Shown piece by piece: positions 1 to 11,215 of a DNA stretch of 64,000 nt. The stretch covers positions 248,001-312,000 of the forward strand of contig PUDQ02000034.1 in assembly GCA_002964805.2 (NCBI GenBank), in the 5' to 3' direction. This stretch comes from Trametes villosa. Taxonomy: Eukaryota; Basidiomycota; Agaricomycetes; Polyporales; Polyporaceae. The notes beneath the pieces are model-generated. The model was given only the letters and a program-made list of their open reading frames with translations, searched no databases and was not told the DNA's origin. Made by a program: the position numbers and the translations under genes. Within the stretch, counting starts at the first letter, position 1. Every line of letters begins with the position of its first letter.

Positions 1-308
1 GGCTGCGCAGGCGCGGAGCCGCGCGGCGCAGGGAGGCCCGAGTCGGTCGGCTGCGCATCGACGGGCGAGGGCGGGATGTCCGCGGTCTTCGCGGGGGGCG
101 TCGCGGGGGGGCTGGGGATGTCGGCGGCGCGCGGGCGGCGGGCGAAGGCGCAGGTGACGGGGAGGTAGTGGCAGACCTGGATGATGCGGCCCGAGAGCGG
201 GATGTTCTTCTCGTGGAGCTCGGCCTCGAGCTTGCGGACCTGGGCGCGGACGTCGGCGAGCGAGACGGAGTTGTCGAGCGGCTTGCGCGGCTCCGCGAAG
301 CTGTCCAT
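1..308 (-). CDS. Trehalose-6-phosphate synthase/phosphatase family protein, N-terminal part (partial)
   Basis: This is an uninterrupted reading frame of 102 codons that starts at ATG 306-308 and runs off the left edge, so only the N-terminus is visible. Residues about 35-50 read LSGRIIQVCHYLPVTCAF. That is the start of the glycosyltransferase-20 domain in fungal trehalose-phosphate synthases and phosphatases (Tps2-like), where a GRII-VCHYLP motif opens the fold. A Pro/Ala/Ser-rich insert of about 45 residues follows, as is common in the regulatory or phosphatase members. The expected role is trehalose synthesis or dephosphorylation of trehalose-6-phosphate in the cytosol, for stress tolerance. 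Which member of the family it is cannot be decided from this piece. No intron is seen in it. Confidence 0.65.
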   Translation of the reverse strand, partial: MDSFAEPRKPLDNSVSLADVRAQVRKLEAELHEKNIPLSGRIIQVCHYLPVTCAFARRPRAADIPSPPATPPAKTADIPPSPVDAQPTDSGLPAPRGSAPAQ

Positions 309-1365
309 GCTGGCCGGCGCGGGGTGCGGGGGTGGTGGGGGCGGGAGGAAGAGTGGTGCAGACAGCAAAAGGCGAGCGAAGACTATAAGTACTGGCGCAG
401 ACGCGGTATCGAGAAAGCATCTCCATCGCGTTCCGCCCAATCCAGTCGCCCGTATGATGTCACGTGTAGGCCATCTCCTGCGTCATCGCCCAGATTTGGG
501 AACCCCACCCATCTTGCCCAAATCTAGACCGCCCTCTACTCACCGCCGTGCCTAGGCGCCCGCCGCGCGCACGTTCTCTCCATCGATGTTCTTTCCCCCA
601 AGGCGCGGATCCGGCCGCAGTGCGCGCAATTCTGTTTGTCGAACGACACGTACGAACTCCGACGTTCGCGTTGCTAGGATCGTCGCTCCTCGAAATTGGC
701 CACATCTGTAGGACTCTACTCCTGATACACCGCGAACTTTCACGTTGCGTGTTTGGTCATGATGAGGCGGCTTACTGGACCCGATCCACTTAACCTGGGT
801 GTTTCGTTTTTCGCAGAAGTTCACCAAGAAGCCTAATCTATCACCTTTACTCATCCAAATGCAGGGCGAGCGAGTCCGGGTCAATCCGCATGATCCCCCC
901 TGATTCCCCGCCGTGTACCAGCACTCCTCGGTCGATCCCCATTCTGCGTCACTCCGTTGCAGCTTTGGCTTAGTATTCCCTGGTGTACAACGATGCAGCT
1001 TGATTCCCCTTGAATCCTCACCGGCTCGACAAACAGTACTAACAGGGTCACCGTGATTCCCCACCACGTTGGTGGAACGCGATCCGTCTGGTGTCCCATG
1101 CTTGCGGCCCTTCCATTGCTAGAGCACCTCAGGTAGTGTAAGAAGAACGTTTAATGTTGAACAGCGTGCTCTATAGCGCGCCGATTGAAAGGCTTATAGT
1201 GATCCAGATCCCCGGTAGTTACACTCCGATATTCCGAGTCTTTTACGACGAACCGGGGCTACTATCGCAAGCCCTTCATTGTAGTCTCGGCCATACTGCT
1301 CGTGTTGTGTGAGTGCCCGAACGTCTTCGAACACCTGGAGGGATGTCCTGACGTTGAATGCTCAG
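309..1365. other. Intergenic stretch, no gene recognised
   Basis: The first part must hold the promoter of the leftward trehalose gene. An ACTTATAG-like AT-rich block lies about 75-80 bases upstream of its ATG. Open frames here have no recognisable protein, no splice structure and no codon bias like the neighbours. Confidence 0.5.
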
Positions 1366-1516
1366 CTGCCTTGGTCGACGGGGAACGAAGATCTGGTTGA
1401 GCTCTTCGAGACGACTGGCCAGGTCGAGCTCGCCGAGATCCTGTACGAGGGCACGCGCTCGAAGGGCTGTGGTGTCCTGCAGTTCGCGCAGGTGGCGGAG
1501 GCGGAAACCGCTATCG
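1366..1516 (+). pseudogene. Isolated relic of one RRM exon, paralogous to exon 9 of the Gbp2-like gene
   Basis: These 151 bases match exon 9 of the Gbp2-like gene (8672-8822, minus strand) from first to last base without an indel. There are 14 differences by my count, about 91% identity. Only two codons change the amino acid (Ala to Gly, Val to Leu); the rest are silent. The match starts right at the acceptor AG and runs about 10 bases into the following intron, where the donor GT has become AT (GATACGTCC against GGTACGTCC). No other exon of the gene is seen nearby. It encodes the third RRM half (LPWST-NEDLVELFETTGQVELAEI). It is best read as a remnant of a formerly functional paralogue. Confidence 0.85.
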
Positions 1517-2705
1517 ATACGTCCTACTCTGATCACCGTCCCCGTGAATCCCGGTGTCAAGTGTACTCACAGGGAAGGAGAGCTGGCAATTGGCTTTGTC
1601 CAAAAACCACCGCGATAGTTTGGGCTCTTGGTGATACACTTTGTGTAAGTCCGCTGAAAGCCAGTAAGTTGTACTCAAGCTTAGCACGTTGGATGTCTCA
1701 ATGCACTAGCGAACAACTGTATGCGGCTGGGCCGATCACATAACCTTGGATTTACCTGCTCGTCCCGTCTTCTCCCAGATACGCTCACGAACTACCCACT
1801 TCTGCCAATCGCGGCCATCTGCTCCCTTCTCCTCTCGGGGCGTCAGCTTCGCAGTTCGGCCTCGGTACGGACATCGCAGCGCTTCACCACCCAAAAGAAG
1901 GCTGCGAAGAGCACCCTCTTCGCGAAAACCTCGGCGGAAGCGCGTGCAATGCCATATCCGGTACCGACCGTCTGTACTTTGTCAGATCGCAGTTCTTGTG
2001 GGTCGCCCCTGAGCGGGGAAACGGCATCAGAGCCCTCAGGGGACCGGACGGCGCGGGCGTACCGGTGTTGCTGCCCGGCGGAAGTTCTTGAGTTCTGCGC
2101 AGGTGAGCGCGACGTTCCAAAGGAGAGGAGGATGACTTCGACGAGAAACAGCTGGGATCCTGGAGCGTGATAAAAGGGTGTCTCTGGAACGTCCATCAGC
2201 ACACCCATGGGAATGCCTCTGGGCCACACATGTGCAGCTGGGACACGATTGGCGCGAGGTAGCCGTGTAGGTCACCGTGACCTCTTGGGAGAGCTGATCG
2301 TGCGTATATGGGTATATGACCGCTGAGATGAGTGATTGACGTGCTAGGATCTCCCTGTAATGCACGACGAGCCTCTACATGTACAGAGGCAATCAGTCCG
2401 GAAGCGCGACCGGCGATGAAAGCATGGGCATGGGTCGGATAACACGGTACGTGCTATCAGCGTGGTAGTGTGCATGCGCTGGACGACCAAGGGGAGAAGA
2501 GGCTTGACGATATTCACCCGAGCTTTACTGCTCGTGTTGAACATACGCGATATTCTGGTGGCACATAGATAGTTGCTAGATAACAGTATCGTAGTAGTAC
2601 AAGAAATACAAACGAGCGTGGTGGTGTTAGTGGTATCAAACAGGGTATCACATCGGCGCAAATTCACAACAGTCCATCCTCCTCCTCCCCTTCCCCTCCT
2701 CTCAC
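1517..2705. other. Intergenic stretch, no gene recognised
   Basis: I see no protein I recognise and no consistent exon series. The last few hundred bases lie downstream of the SPFH gene stop and probably hold its 3' untranslated region. Confidence 0.5.
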
Positions 2706-4965
2706 CTACTTCCCCGCCCCTGCCGCGCCCAAGCCTGCCGCCATCCCCGCGGCCATCGCGCTGCCCATCTGCGCGCCCAGCCCGTCTGTCGGCACGAACA
2801 CGGTCTTGCTCCCGAACGCGCGCACGCGCGCGACCTCCGTCCTTCTCACCTCCATCTCGCGCGCGAACGCATCCGCAACCGCCGCGTCCGCTGCCGCGCG
2901 CAGGCGGATCGCCTCGGCCTCGGCTTCTGCGGCGAGGCGCGTCGCCTTCGCCTGCGCGGACGCCTCGATCTCGAGCTTCTTCGCTTGCGCCTCCGCGGCG
3001 GCGACGATGCTGTAGGCTTGCGAGTCTGCGATGGTCTAGAAAGGGGAGTGAGGTTAGTAATGAGTGGGGGAAGAGGAGAGAGGAAATGGGAGGGGAGGGA
3101 CTGACATTCTGCGATTGGGCCTTGATGCGGGCGACGGCGAGCGCGCCCTCCTCTTGCTTGATCTTGTTGCTGTTCTCCCTGTCGACGTTCTACCACCACC
3201 CAATGAGCTGCGGACGAGTGTACAGAGTATAGGGTGACGTACGGCAGCCTCCACTTGGGCTTGCAGCGCACGCGTGGTGAGCTTGTCCATGGTGGACGCG
3301 ATGTCGCCCTTGAACTGCCGGTCGATGACCGCTGCACATCGCACATCCCGTCAGCACCAGCACACCCCCACCATAGAACATGGGTGCATACCGAGGTCCT
3401 TCATGATGATGCCGTACTCGAGCGCGGCGTGGTGCAGGTCGTCCATCGCGCGCGTGCGGAGCGCGTCCAGGAACGCCGACGACGCGTCCGTGCCGTCGTC
3501 CATGTTGTCCGGGCCGAGCGATCGCTGCTTGACCATCGAGCTATAGTCCACTGCACGGGGAATGCGTCAGCGCATAGCGCGGGGATCACGGGCGAGAGGC
3601 GTACGGTGCGCGACGATCTGCGTGAGGATCGACTGCGTCTTGTCGCGCAGCGCGTCGTACGGCGTGTTGTACCCGTGCGTCGTCAGCTTGAGCGGCTCCG
3701 TGAGCTGCCACTTGAGGTAGATCGTCAGGCTGACGGGGACCTGGTCCCGCGTGAAGCTGTACCGCGCGACATGGTCAGCAAGTGCGCAACCTTGGACCGG
3801 GGATGAAGCGGAGGCAGGGGAAAGGGGGGACGTACATGTCCTTGGTCGGCATCTCGATCTGGTTCTCGCCGAGGGTGAAGAGCCCGCGGAGCGTCACGTT
3901 CGGCGAGGTGATGTAGTGCTGCCCGGCGGGGAGCAGCTCGAGGTCGTCGCCGCGCTGCAGGATCGCGCAGTTGTTCGCCGGGATGTTCAAGCTGCGCAGA
4001 AAATCTCGCGTCAGCCACCACTCCTCCTCCCTTGACCCTCAAACACGCAGTGGCACGTACAAGAGCGCGACGACGTAGTCCTGCTTCGTGCCCGTGCCCG
4101 TGCGGCTCTGCATCGTGACCTCGTGGCTCCAGCCGAGCACGACGCCGGTGATCCTGTCCTTGATGATCGTGGGCAGATGTGTCTGGTCGACGATGGAGAG
4201 CACGTTGTACGTGCCCTCAATCGCGTACGCGACGAAGCCCGCGTTCTTCACGACGAACACGTGGTTCTGCGGGTCGGACACGACCGCGGCCTGGTTCTGC
4301 GACACCTGCACCACCGTCAGGCCTCCGAACTCGATCACCGTGTCCGACACTGCCAAAGGGGCACGCGTGTTAGCAAACTCGGTCAATTATTGTGGCAGAG
4401 AGAGGAGAGGGACGCACGGCCGAGGGTGCCGACCCACTTGCGCGCCCACCAGTTGCGGAGGGGCATGCCGGGGTACCGGCCGGGGCGCGTGAGGACCTTG
4501 GGCAGACCACCGTGGTTGATGAGGCCGATCTGGCCCGGGTTGACTTCCTTCCCGATCCAATCCGTGGGTTGCTGCAATCCCTCTCATCAGCATGCCGTCC
4601 CGCTACAGGGTCAAACAACCACAGCTGACCTTGCGAGACAGGATATGCCCGCGTCCAGCCTGTCAAGTAAACGCGTGTCAGCTCGAAGATCACGCATACA
4701 GCGGAGAAGTGGACATGCTTACATTCTTGAGCTGCATGTCGAGCTTCTGGAGCGCGGCGATGAGCCCGTCCGTCTCAATCTTGACGAAGAACGCGCGCTC
4801 CTGGTCCATGTAGTCCACCGCGCTCGTGAACTGCGTCGCGCCCGGCTTCGCCGTGCTGCCAGACGGCTTCAGCGGCGGCTCCCCGAAGCGCGTCTTCCCG
4901 TGTCCGTTCACTGCGGACGAGGAGTGCCCATCCACTACAGTCGTTGCATCGCCGACGCTTGACAT
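2706..4965 (-). CDS. SPFH/band 7 (PHB) domain protein
   Basis: Ten exons: 4965-4723, 4659-4630, 4571-4418, 4349-4061, 3991-3836, 3756-3605, 3550-3392, 3331-3243, 3189-3106, 3035-2706, giving 561 residues. The start is the first in-frame ATG, followed by a low-complexity N-terminus. Residues about 90-400 carry the SPFH core: VNPGQIGLINHGG, then DTVIEFGGLTVVQVSQNQ, GVVLGWSHE and RDQVPVSLTIYLKWQL. The C-terminal 110 residues are an Ala/Glu/Arg-rich heptad region (AEAQAKKLEIEASAQAKATR) ending in Gly/Ala, as in flotillin-like oligomerising proteins. The family forms ring or cage scaffolds on membranes. No clear transmembrane segment is visible, so membrane contact is probably peripheral. The exact subfamily is not resolved. 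A TATATA block at about 5169-5175 lies 200 bases upstream. Confidence 0.88.
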
Positions 4966-5852
4966 CGTATCCTAAGGTTAGTTGTTGGTAAAGTGTGACG
5001 GGGCGCGGTGGCGCGGTGGGGGATGTGGCGAGTGTGGTTGGCGGGTAGTCGGTGGACAGGGGCTAGTGTGTGAGTATGGGTACGAGGCAAACCCCAAGAA
5101 CGCGGGCGGGCTGCTTCGTGAGAACAAGAAGTGTGAGTAGTATGCAGACACGCTTCCTGCCCGCCACGCTATATACTACCTGCGCGCTGCACCGCCCCCG
5201 CGCGACTCCCCGTCAGTTGACCAGGGCGGCCTGTGCACGACTCGTCCGAAAGAACCCGACTCGCGAGCCGGGAGCCGTGTCCTTGACAGTTGGAACTTGG
5301 AACCCAGCTACGTTCGTCGACGTCGCTTGCGGGGCGGAGCACCGCCTCAGTACAAGTACTCTCACCATTTCGAGCGCGCACGCGCCGGAGCGCGGGAGGA
5401 CAAACAACTCGGCAGGCACACGACCGCCGGCGCTGTGCGCTGTGGGAAGCGCACGTTCGACGGATGGATCTCCGGCGCGTCTGGAGATATGAGAGGAGTC
5501 ACGTCTGTGGCGCGGTATGTGCTGCACCCTGCATGCGCTTCATGACAAGCCGAGAGTCGCTCAGTTGCTGCCGCGCGCGGCAGGAGCTCCTCCTAGTTAG
5601 CGCACGATCGACTTCAGCGCGGATAGATTAAGAATGCTGTAGCCCCGATGTCAACTTACAAGATACAAGTTTCAGCCGCGCCTGTGCCAACGCACTAGTC
5701 TTACGGCGTGGCAACCAAGCAGCGAAGTGCCGGTGGTAACCCATATACAATGACTTCACATGGTAGAGAGATAAACACAGACCTACGGGTAACGAAGAAG
5801 CGATGACAGGTACGCCACCTCCACTAGTACTGCAGCGCATTGCGCGCTAGCG
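4966..5852. other. Intergenic stretch between two leftward genes
   Basis: It holds the promoter of the SPFH gene (TATATA block near 5169-5175 on the complementary strand) and the 3' flank of the Lunapark gene. The open frames here look random and no product is recognised. Confidence 0.5.
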
Positions 5853-7230
5853 CTACGAATCCACGTCCATGCTCATGCTCGCGCCCTCCAACGGCTCTTC
5901 CAGTGCCGGCTGGGCACGGCGCGCACCATCCGCTTGCGCCGCAACCGGGGCGCCAAGCGGGGGCGCGAAGTGGCCATTCGGCACCTGCGGCGTAATAGGC
6001 GACTGCTGCTGTGAGGGAGGCAGTTGTGCGGAGAGGGGGGAGCGCGCGTCTGGCGAGTGCGACTTCTTGCCCTCCCGCAGCTCGCGCATCTTGCGTGCGG
6101 AGGGGTTGAAGTACCCGCACTTCGGACATACATATTCTGCGGACGCGTGTTAGCGGCGTGTTCACTCGGAGAATCGAAATCCGGACTGACGTGCGTCTTC
6201 CCACATGCTCTCCTTGACGAGTCCGTTGTGCGCGAAACACTTCTGGCAGATGAGCGCGTAGCGCGAGCCTGCGCCCGTTGCGGACGTGTCGTCGTCTCCA
6301 AGGATGGCGTCTGCGAGCTTGTCAAACCACTGCTTTCGCGGAGGTGGCAGGGGGCGTTGGGGCGAGGCTATAAGAACAGGAGGTAAGTTTGCATTTGCCA
6401 TGAGCGGGCGTGGCATGCGCGTACGAGAAAGCTGCTGCTTCAACCCGGGGGACATTGTCCTCGGTATAGGCGTTTGGGGGTTGATTTGGATGTTGCGCTG
6501 GGGAGTCTGGGGGACAGGCTGCTGGACCTGAGGTTGCTGGGGCTGAGGCTGAGGCTGGGGAGGAACTCGACGCCGTAGACCGGGGGTGTCTGGAGGGGTA
6601 GCACCTGGCCCGCCTTCGTACCGTTCAATTAGGTTGCGCATGGAGTAGTAGTTCGTCCTCTGCTTGACTTCTTCGATCTTGTCCCGCTGCTCCTTCCGCA
6701 GCTTCACCAGTGCCTTTTCTGTGCGGGGTTGCGTTGAGCGTGTTTATACAGGGAAGAGAACTTGACACATACCTTCCGCATCTCCAATCCGGGTATACCA
6801 TATTTGCACAATCCTCCGAATGAATAGAATGCTACGCGGATAGAGCGCGTCAAGCCACAGCACGCGCAAAATGTGGCCAACACGTACACAATAGGGCCCA
6901 CGAACACGGGCACGGCCTCCACCGTCTTCTCAAACTGGCTGTTCTTCTTGTGCGCGGTGAGGGTGGGCAGGAAGTCTTTATACCACATGCTCGTGTACAC
7001 GATCCACAGCAGGATGGCGTAGACGGAGAAGAGGAGCGTGGCGCGCCGCTCGCGCAGGCGGATTTCGGAGAGGTGCGTCTGTCGCTTCTGGATGTCGGTC
7101 GAGAGCGCAGCGAGCACCTGCTCGTAATCTTCGGGCTGGTTCTATGCCACATGTTCAGTTTCATTGCACCTTCGGATTGAGCGGGGCCAATCCGGCGCAC
7201 CTTCTTGAACCACCCGCTGAAGAGACCCAT
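5853..7230 (-). CDS. LNP1: Lunapark (Lnp1) ER three-way-junction protein
   Basis: Five exons: 7230-7201, 7141-6888, 6831-6773, 6718-6191, 6136-5853, giving 374 residues. It starts MGLFSGWFKK. A short coiled coil follows, then two membrane segments: about 45-65 (ATLLFSVYAILLWIVYTSMW) and about 82-100 (AVPVFVGPIVILFIRRIV). Next come the family block RKEQRDKIEEVKQRTNYYS, a Pro/Gln-rich linker, and a C-terminal zinc ribbon with Cys pairs in ICQKC and VCPKC followed by GYFNPSARK. Lunapark stabilises ER tubule junctions and dimerises through the zinc ribbon. The donor at 6887 (GTACGTG) is needed to reach the RRIVQIWYTR frame; reading through gives a run without family similarity. The model is phase-consistent throughout. 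Confidence 0.93.
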
Positions 7231-7603
7231 CTTCGAGAGTTACCCTGAGCTTTTCAGCTCCGTTCGTAGAGACAACTAGAATACAGCAGCAGTAAGGAGT
7301 GGCGAGGGCGGCGAGGCGAGGCGAGGGACAGAGTACGGGGCAGAGGTGGCTTTTCTTTGGCGCCCAACACACGCTACGTCAAGCCCTGCCCCGCCACGTG
7401 ATGCACGCGTCGCACTCGCGTGCCGGCGCCTCCAACTTTTCCCCTTCTCTTCCGCAACTCTCAGCGTCGGCAGCTGTAGCGTACAACTTCAACTGACTTC
7501 GAGCAAGAGAACACTGACGACGCAACGAATTGATCAATACAACCCGAATATCTCAACAAACATGCCGTGAAAGCAAATCATGGCCACTGCAACCGACGCA
7601 GTA
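7231..7603. other. Intergenic stretch
   Basis: This holds the upstream region of Lunapark. It includes a GGCGAGG-rich purine run near 7300-7330 but no recognisable gene. Confidence 0.45.
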
Positions 7604-8120
7604 TCAACGCCACAATTCCTTACTTCCCGTCCGGATGTAGTCGACGTCTTTGAGCTCGAGGCCCTTCGTCTCGGGGAAGAAGGCGTACACGGGCGGGACC
7701 CAGAGCGCGTTGAAAATCGCGAAGATGATGAAGACGCGCCAGCTGATGTTCGCAGTGGCGGGTGGCGTCATCTCTACCACTGCGAAGATGCGCATCCAGT
7801 TGAAGAACGAGGCCTCGAGGAGATCGTGGTGCCGCATGCGCGGATCCGTGTCGTCTAAATCTACGGAAAGACTACTTAAGGATGTCGTATTTGCGGCGGT
7901 GGAGGAAGGCGATACTCATCTCCGCTGGATAGAGCCAGGGCTGCGCCATATCGCCCTTAATGTTGCGACGTGCATGTTCGCAGAAACAGAGGTAACCACT
8001 AGCACGATAGGCAGGAAACCAATCCCAAGGAATATCTGAAAGATGAACGCCTTGGCCGTGGCGTCGTATGCGGCGCTTGATCGTGCGTGCCAGCGCGGCG
8101 GGGCAAAGACGAGTTCACTA
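7604..8120 (-). pseudogene. Decayed MFS sugar transporter, C-terminal fragments
   Basis: Read leftwards, three blocks match the end of fungal hexose transporters but are not in one frame. AKAFIFQIFLGIGFLPI (about 8075-8020) is separated by an intron-like gap from PWLYPAEMS (about 7945-7915). A shifted frame follows, containing RIRACGTTISS (about 7850-7815). Then comes FNWMRIFAVVEMTPPATANISW and, at the end, VYAFFPETKGLELKDVD before a stop at 7604. The PETKG-LE--D signature identifies the family. At least one frameshift and a stop after the PWLYPAEM block break it, and the N-terminal two thirds are absent. Confidence 0.75.
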
Positions 8121-8417
8121 TTGCAGACTGTATGCTCAGCTGTACGCTCAAGAAGATGGGGCGGCACGACCATATGGATTGTTTTCACGTGCATATAACG
8201 GAACATAGCGTACTGGAACAAGCACAGGCGAGGACGTCCGCGGCGCGGACACGCCCGTCGCACATCTGAGATACAGATACATAAGAAAAACGGACGGGGC
8301 AGATGTGGGTGAGAGGGGGGAGACGGGGAGCCGGGGGAGAAGGCATCGCGGCGGCAGGCGAGCTGACAAGAACGTGGACGTATGTGCGCAAGAAGCGGGG
8401 AGCAGGCGCGGGGCGGC

Positions 8418-10815
8418 CTAGATGGCGGCCTCGGTCTGCATGGGGACCGTCTGGCCGCCCTTGGCGGCGCCGGGCGAGAACGTGTGCCAGCGGTCGTTGA
8501 AGCGGACGTCTGAGGGGAAAAGGGGCGGTCAGGATTACGTCCGGAGGTGAATGGGAATGAGCGGACGTACCGAGCGGGCGCCCACCGTACATGTACTGCT
8601 GGAATTTTGCTGTAGTGCCAGACGCGTTAGGACATCCGGTTGCATGCGGTGAAAGCGATACTAGGACGTACCGATAGCGGTTTCCGCCTCGGCCACCTGC
8701 GCGAACTGTACGACACCGCAGCCCTTCGAGCGCGTGCCCTCGTACAGGATCTCAGCGAGCTCGACCTGGCCGGTGGTCTCGAAGAGCTCTACCAGATCTT
8801 CATTCGCAGTGGACCACGGAAGCTGAAGTGCGATGTCAATATGAGCCTCTCCACACGCAACAGTCGGGGTACTCACGTTGCGGACCATGATCTGCTGCGA
8901 CGGCTCAGGCTCGAATCCAGCACCCGCGCCACCGTAAGCAGCAGCAGTGCCACCAGCAGCGTATCCTCCGCTGTCGCTGTATGCGCCACCGCCCATACGC
9001 GAGTCGGGCCCGGAGTAGTCCGCGTACAGGTCCTGGCTGGAGAAGTCGCGTCCACCCGCGCCTCCTCCGAACCCGCCACGGAAGCCGCCACGGAAGCCGC
9101 TGCTGCCACGAAGCCCGCCACGGAGGCCGCCGCGCAGACCGCCACGGGAGCTGCCTCGGTACGAGCCGGGGCCGGTGAGCCCGGCGTAGCGGTCCTCACG
9201 GACCTCGAGCGTGCGGCCGTACCAGTCGAACCCGTTGTACATGCCTGCGAGATTGGCGTCAGCCGCGAAATGAGAGCGAGGCATGGTGGAACGCACTGAT
9301 GGCTTGCTGAGCGTCCTTGGCGGTCTCGAAGATGACCGTGCCGGAACCCTTGGGACGCCCGTCCAAACCGATGTTGATGTCGGCCCGGATGATGTTGCCT
9401 GCAGAGCGGAACAGGTCCTTCAGGTCCTGCCACCCAGCTTGGTAGGGCAGCTGCGAACGTGTCAGGGCTCAAGTACGGGTGGAAGGTGAGGGGGAAACTC
9501 ACGTTGCCAACGTAGAGTTGGTTCCCAGGGTTCAACCCGCCGAAGTGGTTGTGAGACGCAGGACGAGGCGGCGGTGCTGCATTCAGCCCCTGACCAGCCA
9601 TGGCCATGCCAATTTTACCCGGAACGGGCGTGGCGCCGAAGCGAGACTCGAGTTCACGGTCCTGTGCAACGTTAGGGGTACGTATGGCAGGCAATATGCG
9701 CTGGAACTCACCTCGCGTATGAAGACCGGGCGGCCTAGCAGAAGCTGCTCGGAGAGCTCACGGATAGCGCGTTGCGCATCCTCCTGGTTGGCATACTCAA
9801 CGATACTGTCAAACGCAAGAATCAGCGAGCCAATACGAGCACCCGAAGAACGAAGTACACACCCGCAGCCCTTCGAGACGCCGGTGGGAGTGACCAAGAC
9901 TTCGGCGAAGAGGACCTCACCAGCTAACCAAACCCAAAAAGAAAGCTCCCATCAATAACCGTCCTCTCAACCAGCTATCCCGTCAGTAAACCAAGAAACC
10001 CCTCCTCCGCGAAAGACTCCGGCGCAACGATGGCCTTCAGTGGAACGATCGCACGATCTCGCCTCGATCTCGCAGCTCATGACGCGGCATCCTCCTCCTC
10101 TTCCCGCGCTGTGTCCCCCCGCCGTACCCAAAGCCAAAAGGTAACAAAAAACTGATCTGAGATTCCCCCACCCACCTCCCCTCATGAATTCCATCAGGTC
10201 CCGGTACCTGACGTCGTAGCTGAGATTCCCGACGTAGACGCGGTTCTCTCTCTTGCTCTGCTTGGCGAACTCGACGGCTTCTTCATGCGGGGCGTTCATT
10301 GGGCCACCGAGCGAACGGGCGAACGGCTCTGAGGCTCTGCGGTCGCGGCTGCGCGAACGGGAGCGGGAACGACTGGGGGATCGCGAATGCGACCGGCGTG
10401 ACTTGCGTCTTGGGGAACCTGACCTTCTCCTCGAGCGTGAGGGAGAGCGACTCCGCGAACGCCGCGGGCGGCGCTGAAGTACCAATGTTAGACACCCATG
10501 AGGTACCCAATCGCGCGACAGGTGCGGTACTCACCTCTCCGTTCCGTCTGTCATCAGGCTCCCAGTGGTCGCCACCACTCCTGCGGCTGCGTCCTGCCGA
10601 CACGGTCAGCGTACTCGACGACGTGCACACCTTGCTCACGTACCAGGCTCGCGACGGTCGCGCTCCCTGTCGCGGTCCTTGTCGCGGTCGCGTCTGTCTC
10701 TGTCCCGCTCGCGCTCACGGTCCCTATCGCGATCCGCGTCGCGGTCTCTCTCCCGCTCTCTCTCGCGGTCCTTCCGGTCGTCCACCTCATCCTTCACCTT
10801 CATATCCACGTCCAT
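8418..10815 (-). CDS. GBP2: SR-like RNA-binding protein with three RRMs (Gbp2/Hrb1 type)
   Basis: Eleven exons: 10815-10644, 10593-10535, 10473-10176, 9923-9863, 9805-9712, 9661-9503, 9450-9297, 9244-8877, 8822-8672, 8609-8571, 8509-8418, giving 548 residues. Order: residues 1-75 Arg/Asp/Glu-rich; about 80-125 Arg/Ser repeats; RRM1 about 155-230 (RVYVGNLSYDVRY, then VSKGCGIVEY); RRM2 about 276-345 (QLYVGNLPYQAGW, then GRPKGSGTVIF); a Gly/Arg-rich linker about 360-430; RRM3 about 450-525 (IMVRNLPWSTANEDLVELF, then SKGCGVVQF). This is the layout of yeast Gbp2/Hrb1, shuttling proteins that couple TREX, splicing surveillance and mRNA export. A stray copy of exon 9 lies at 1366-1516. Confidence 0.92.
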
Positions 10816-11215
10816 GGTGAGAGTATCAGAGGTGCGTGGCGCGACGAGCAGGGAGACGATGTGGCGGGAAGAGTCAAGCGTATTTTTCGCTCCTCGCCTC
10901 CGTTCGTAGTGGGCGCTTCTGCTTTCGGGGTTTCAAACTAGCCGCAAAAGGTAATCTACCCACCTACGTAACCTTCAGTGGCTGGAACCTCGACAAGCGA
11001 ATTGTCTTGAAACGTGGCTATTGCAGTGATGAACGAGGGACTAGAAGGTATATAACGGTACAGATATAGCGGGGATGATACATGAGGTTCATAAGGACAC
11101 AGCGACGAGGTGCGAGAATATGCAGTTTAACGTCCATGACAAGAGACCATGATGATGCGACAAGAAAGATGCAACCGAAAGCAAAATCAACGTCCGAACC
11201 CAACAGTGATACATA
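10816..11215. other. Intergenic stretch
   Basis: It contains the promoter of the Gbp2-like gene on its left side and the 3' flank of the next leftward gene on its right side. I see no gene in it. Confidence 0.5.

Noticed and set aside
4123..4962. 279-codon plus-strand frame
   Set aside because: It is the antisense shadow of the SPFH gene.
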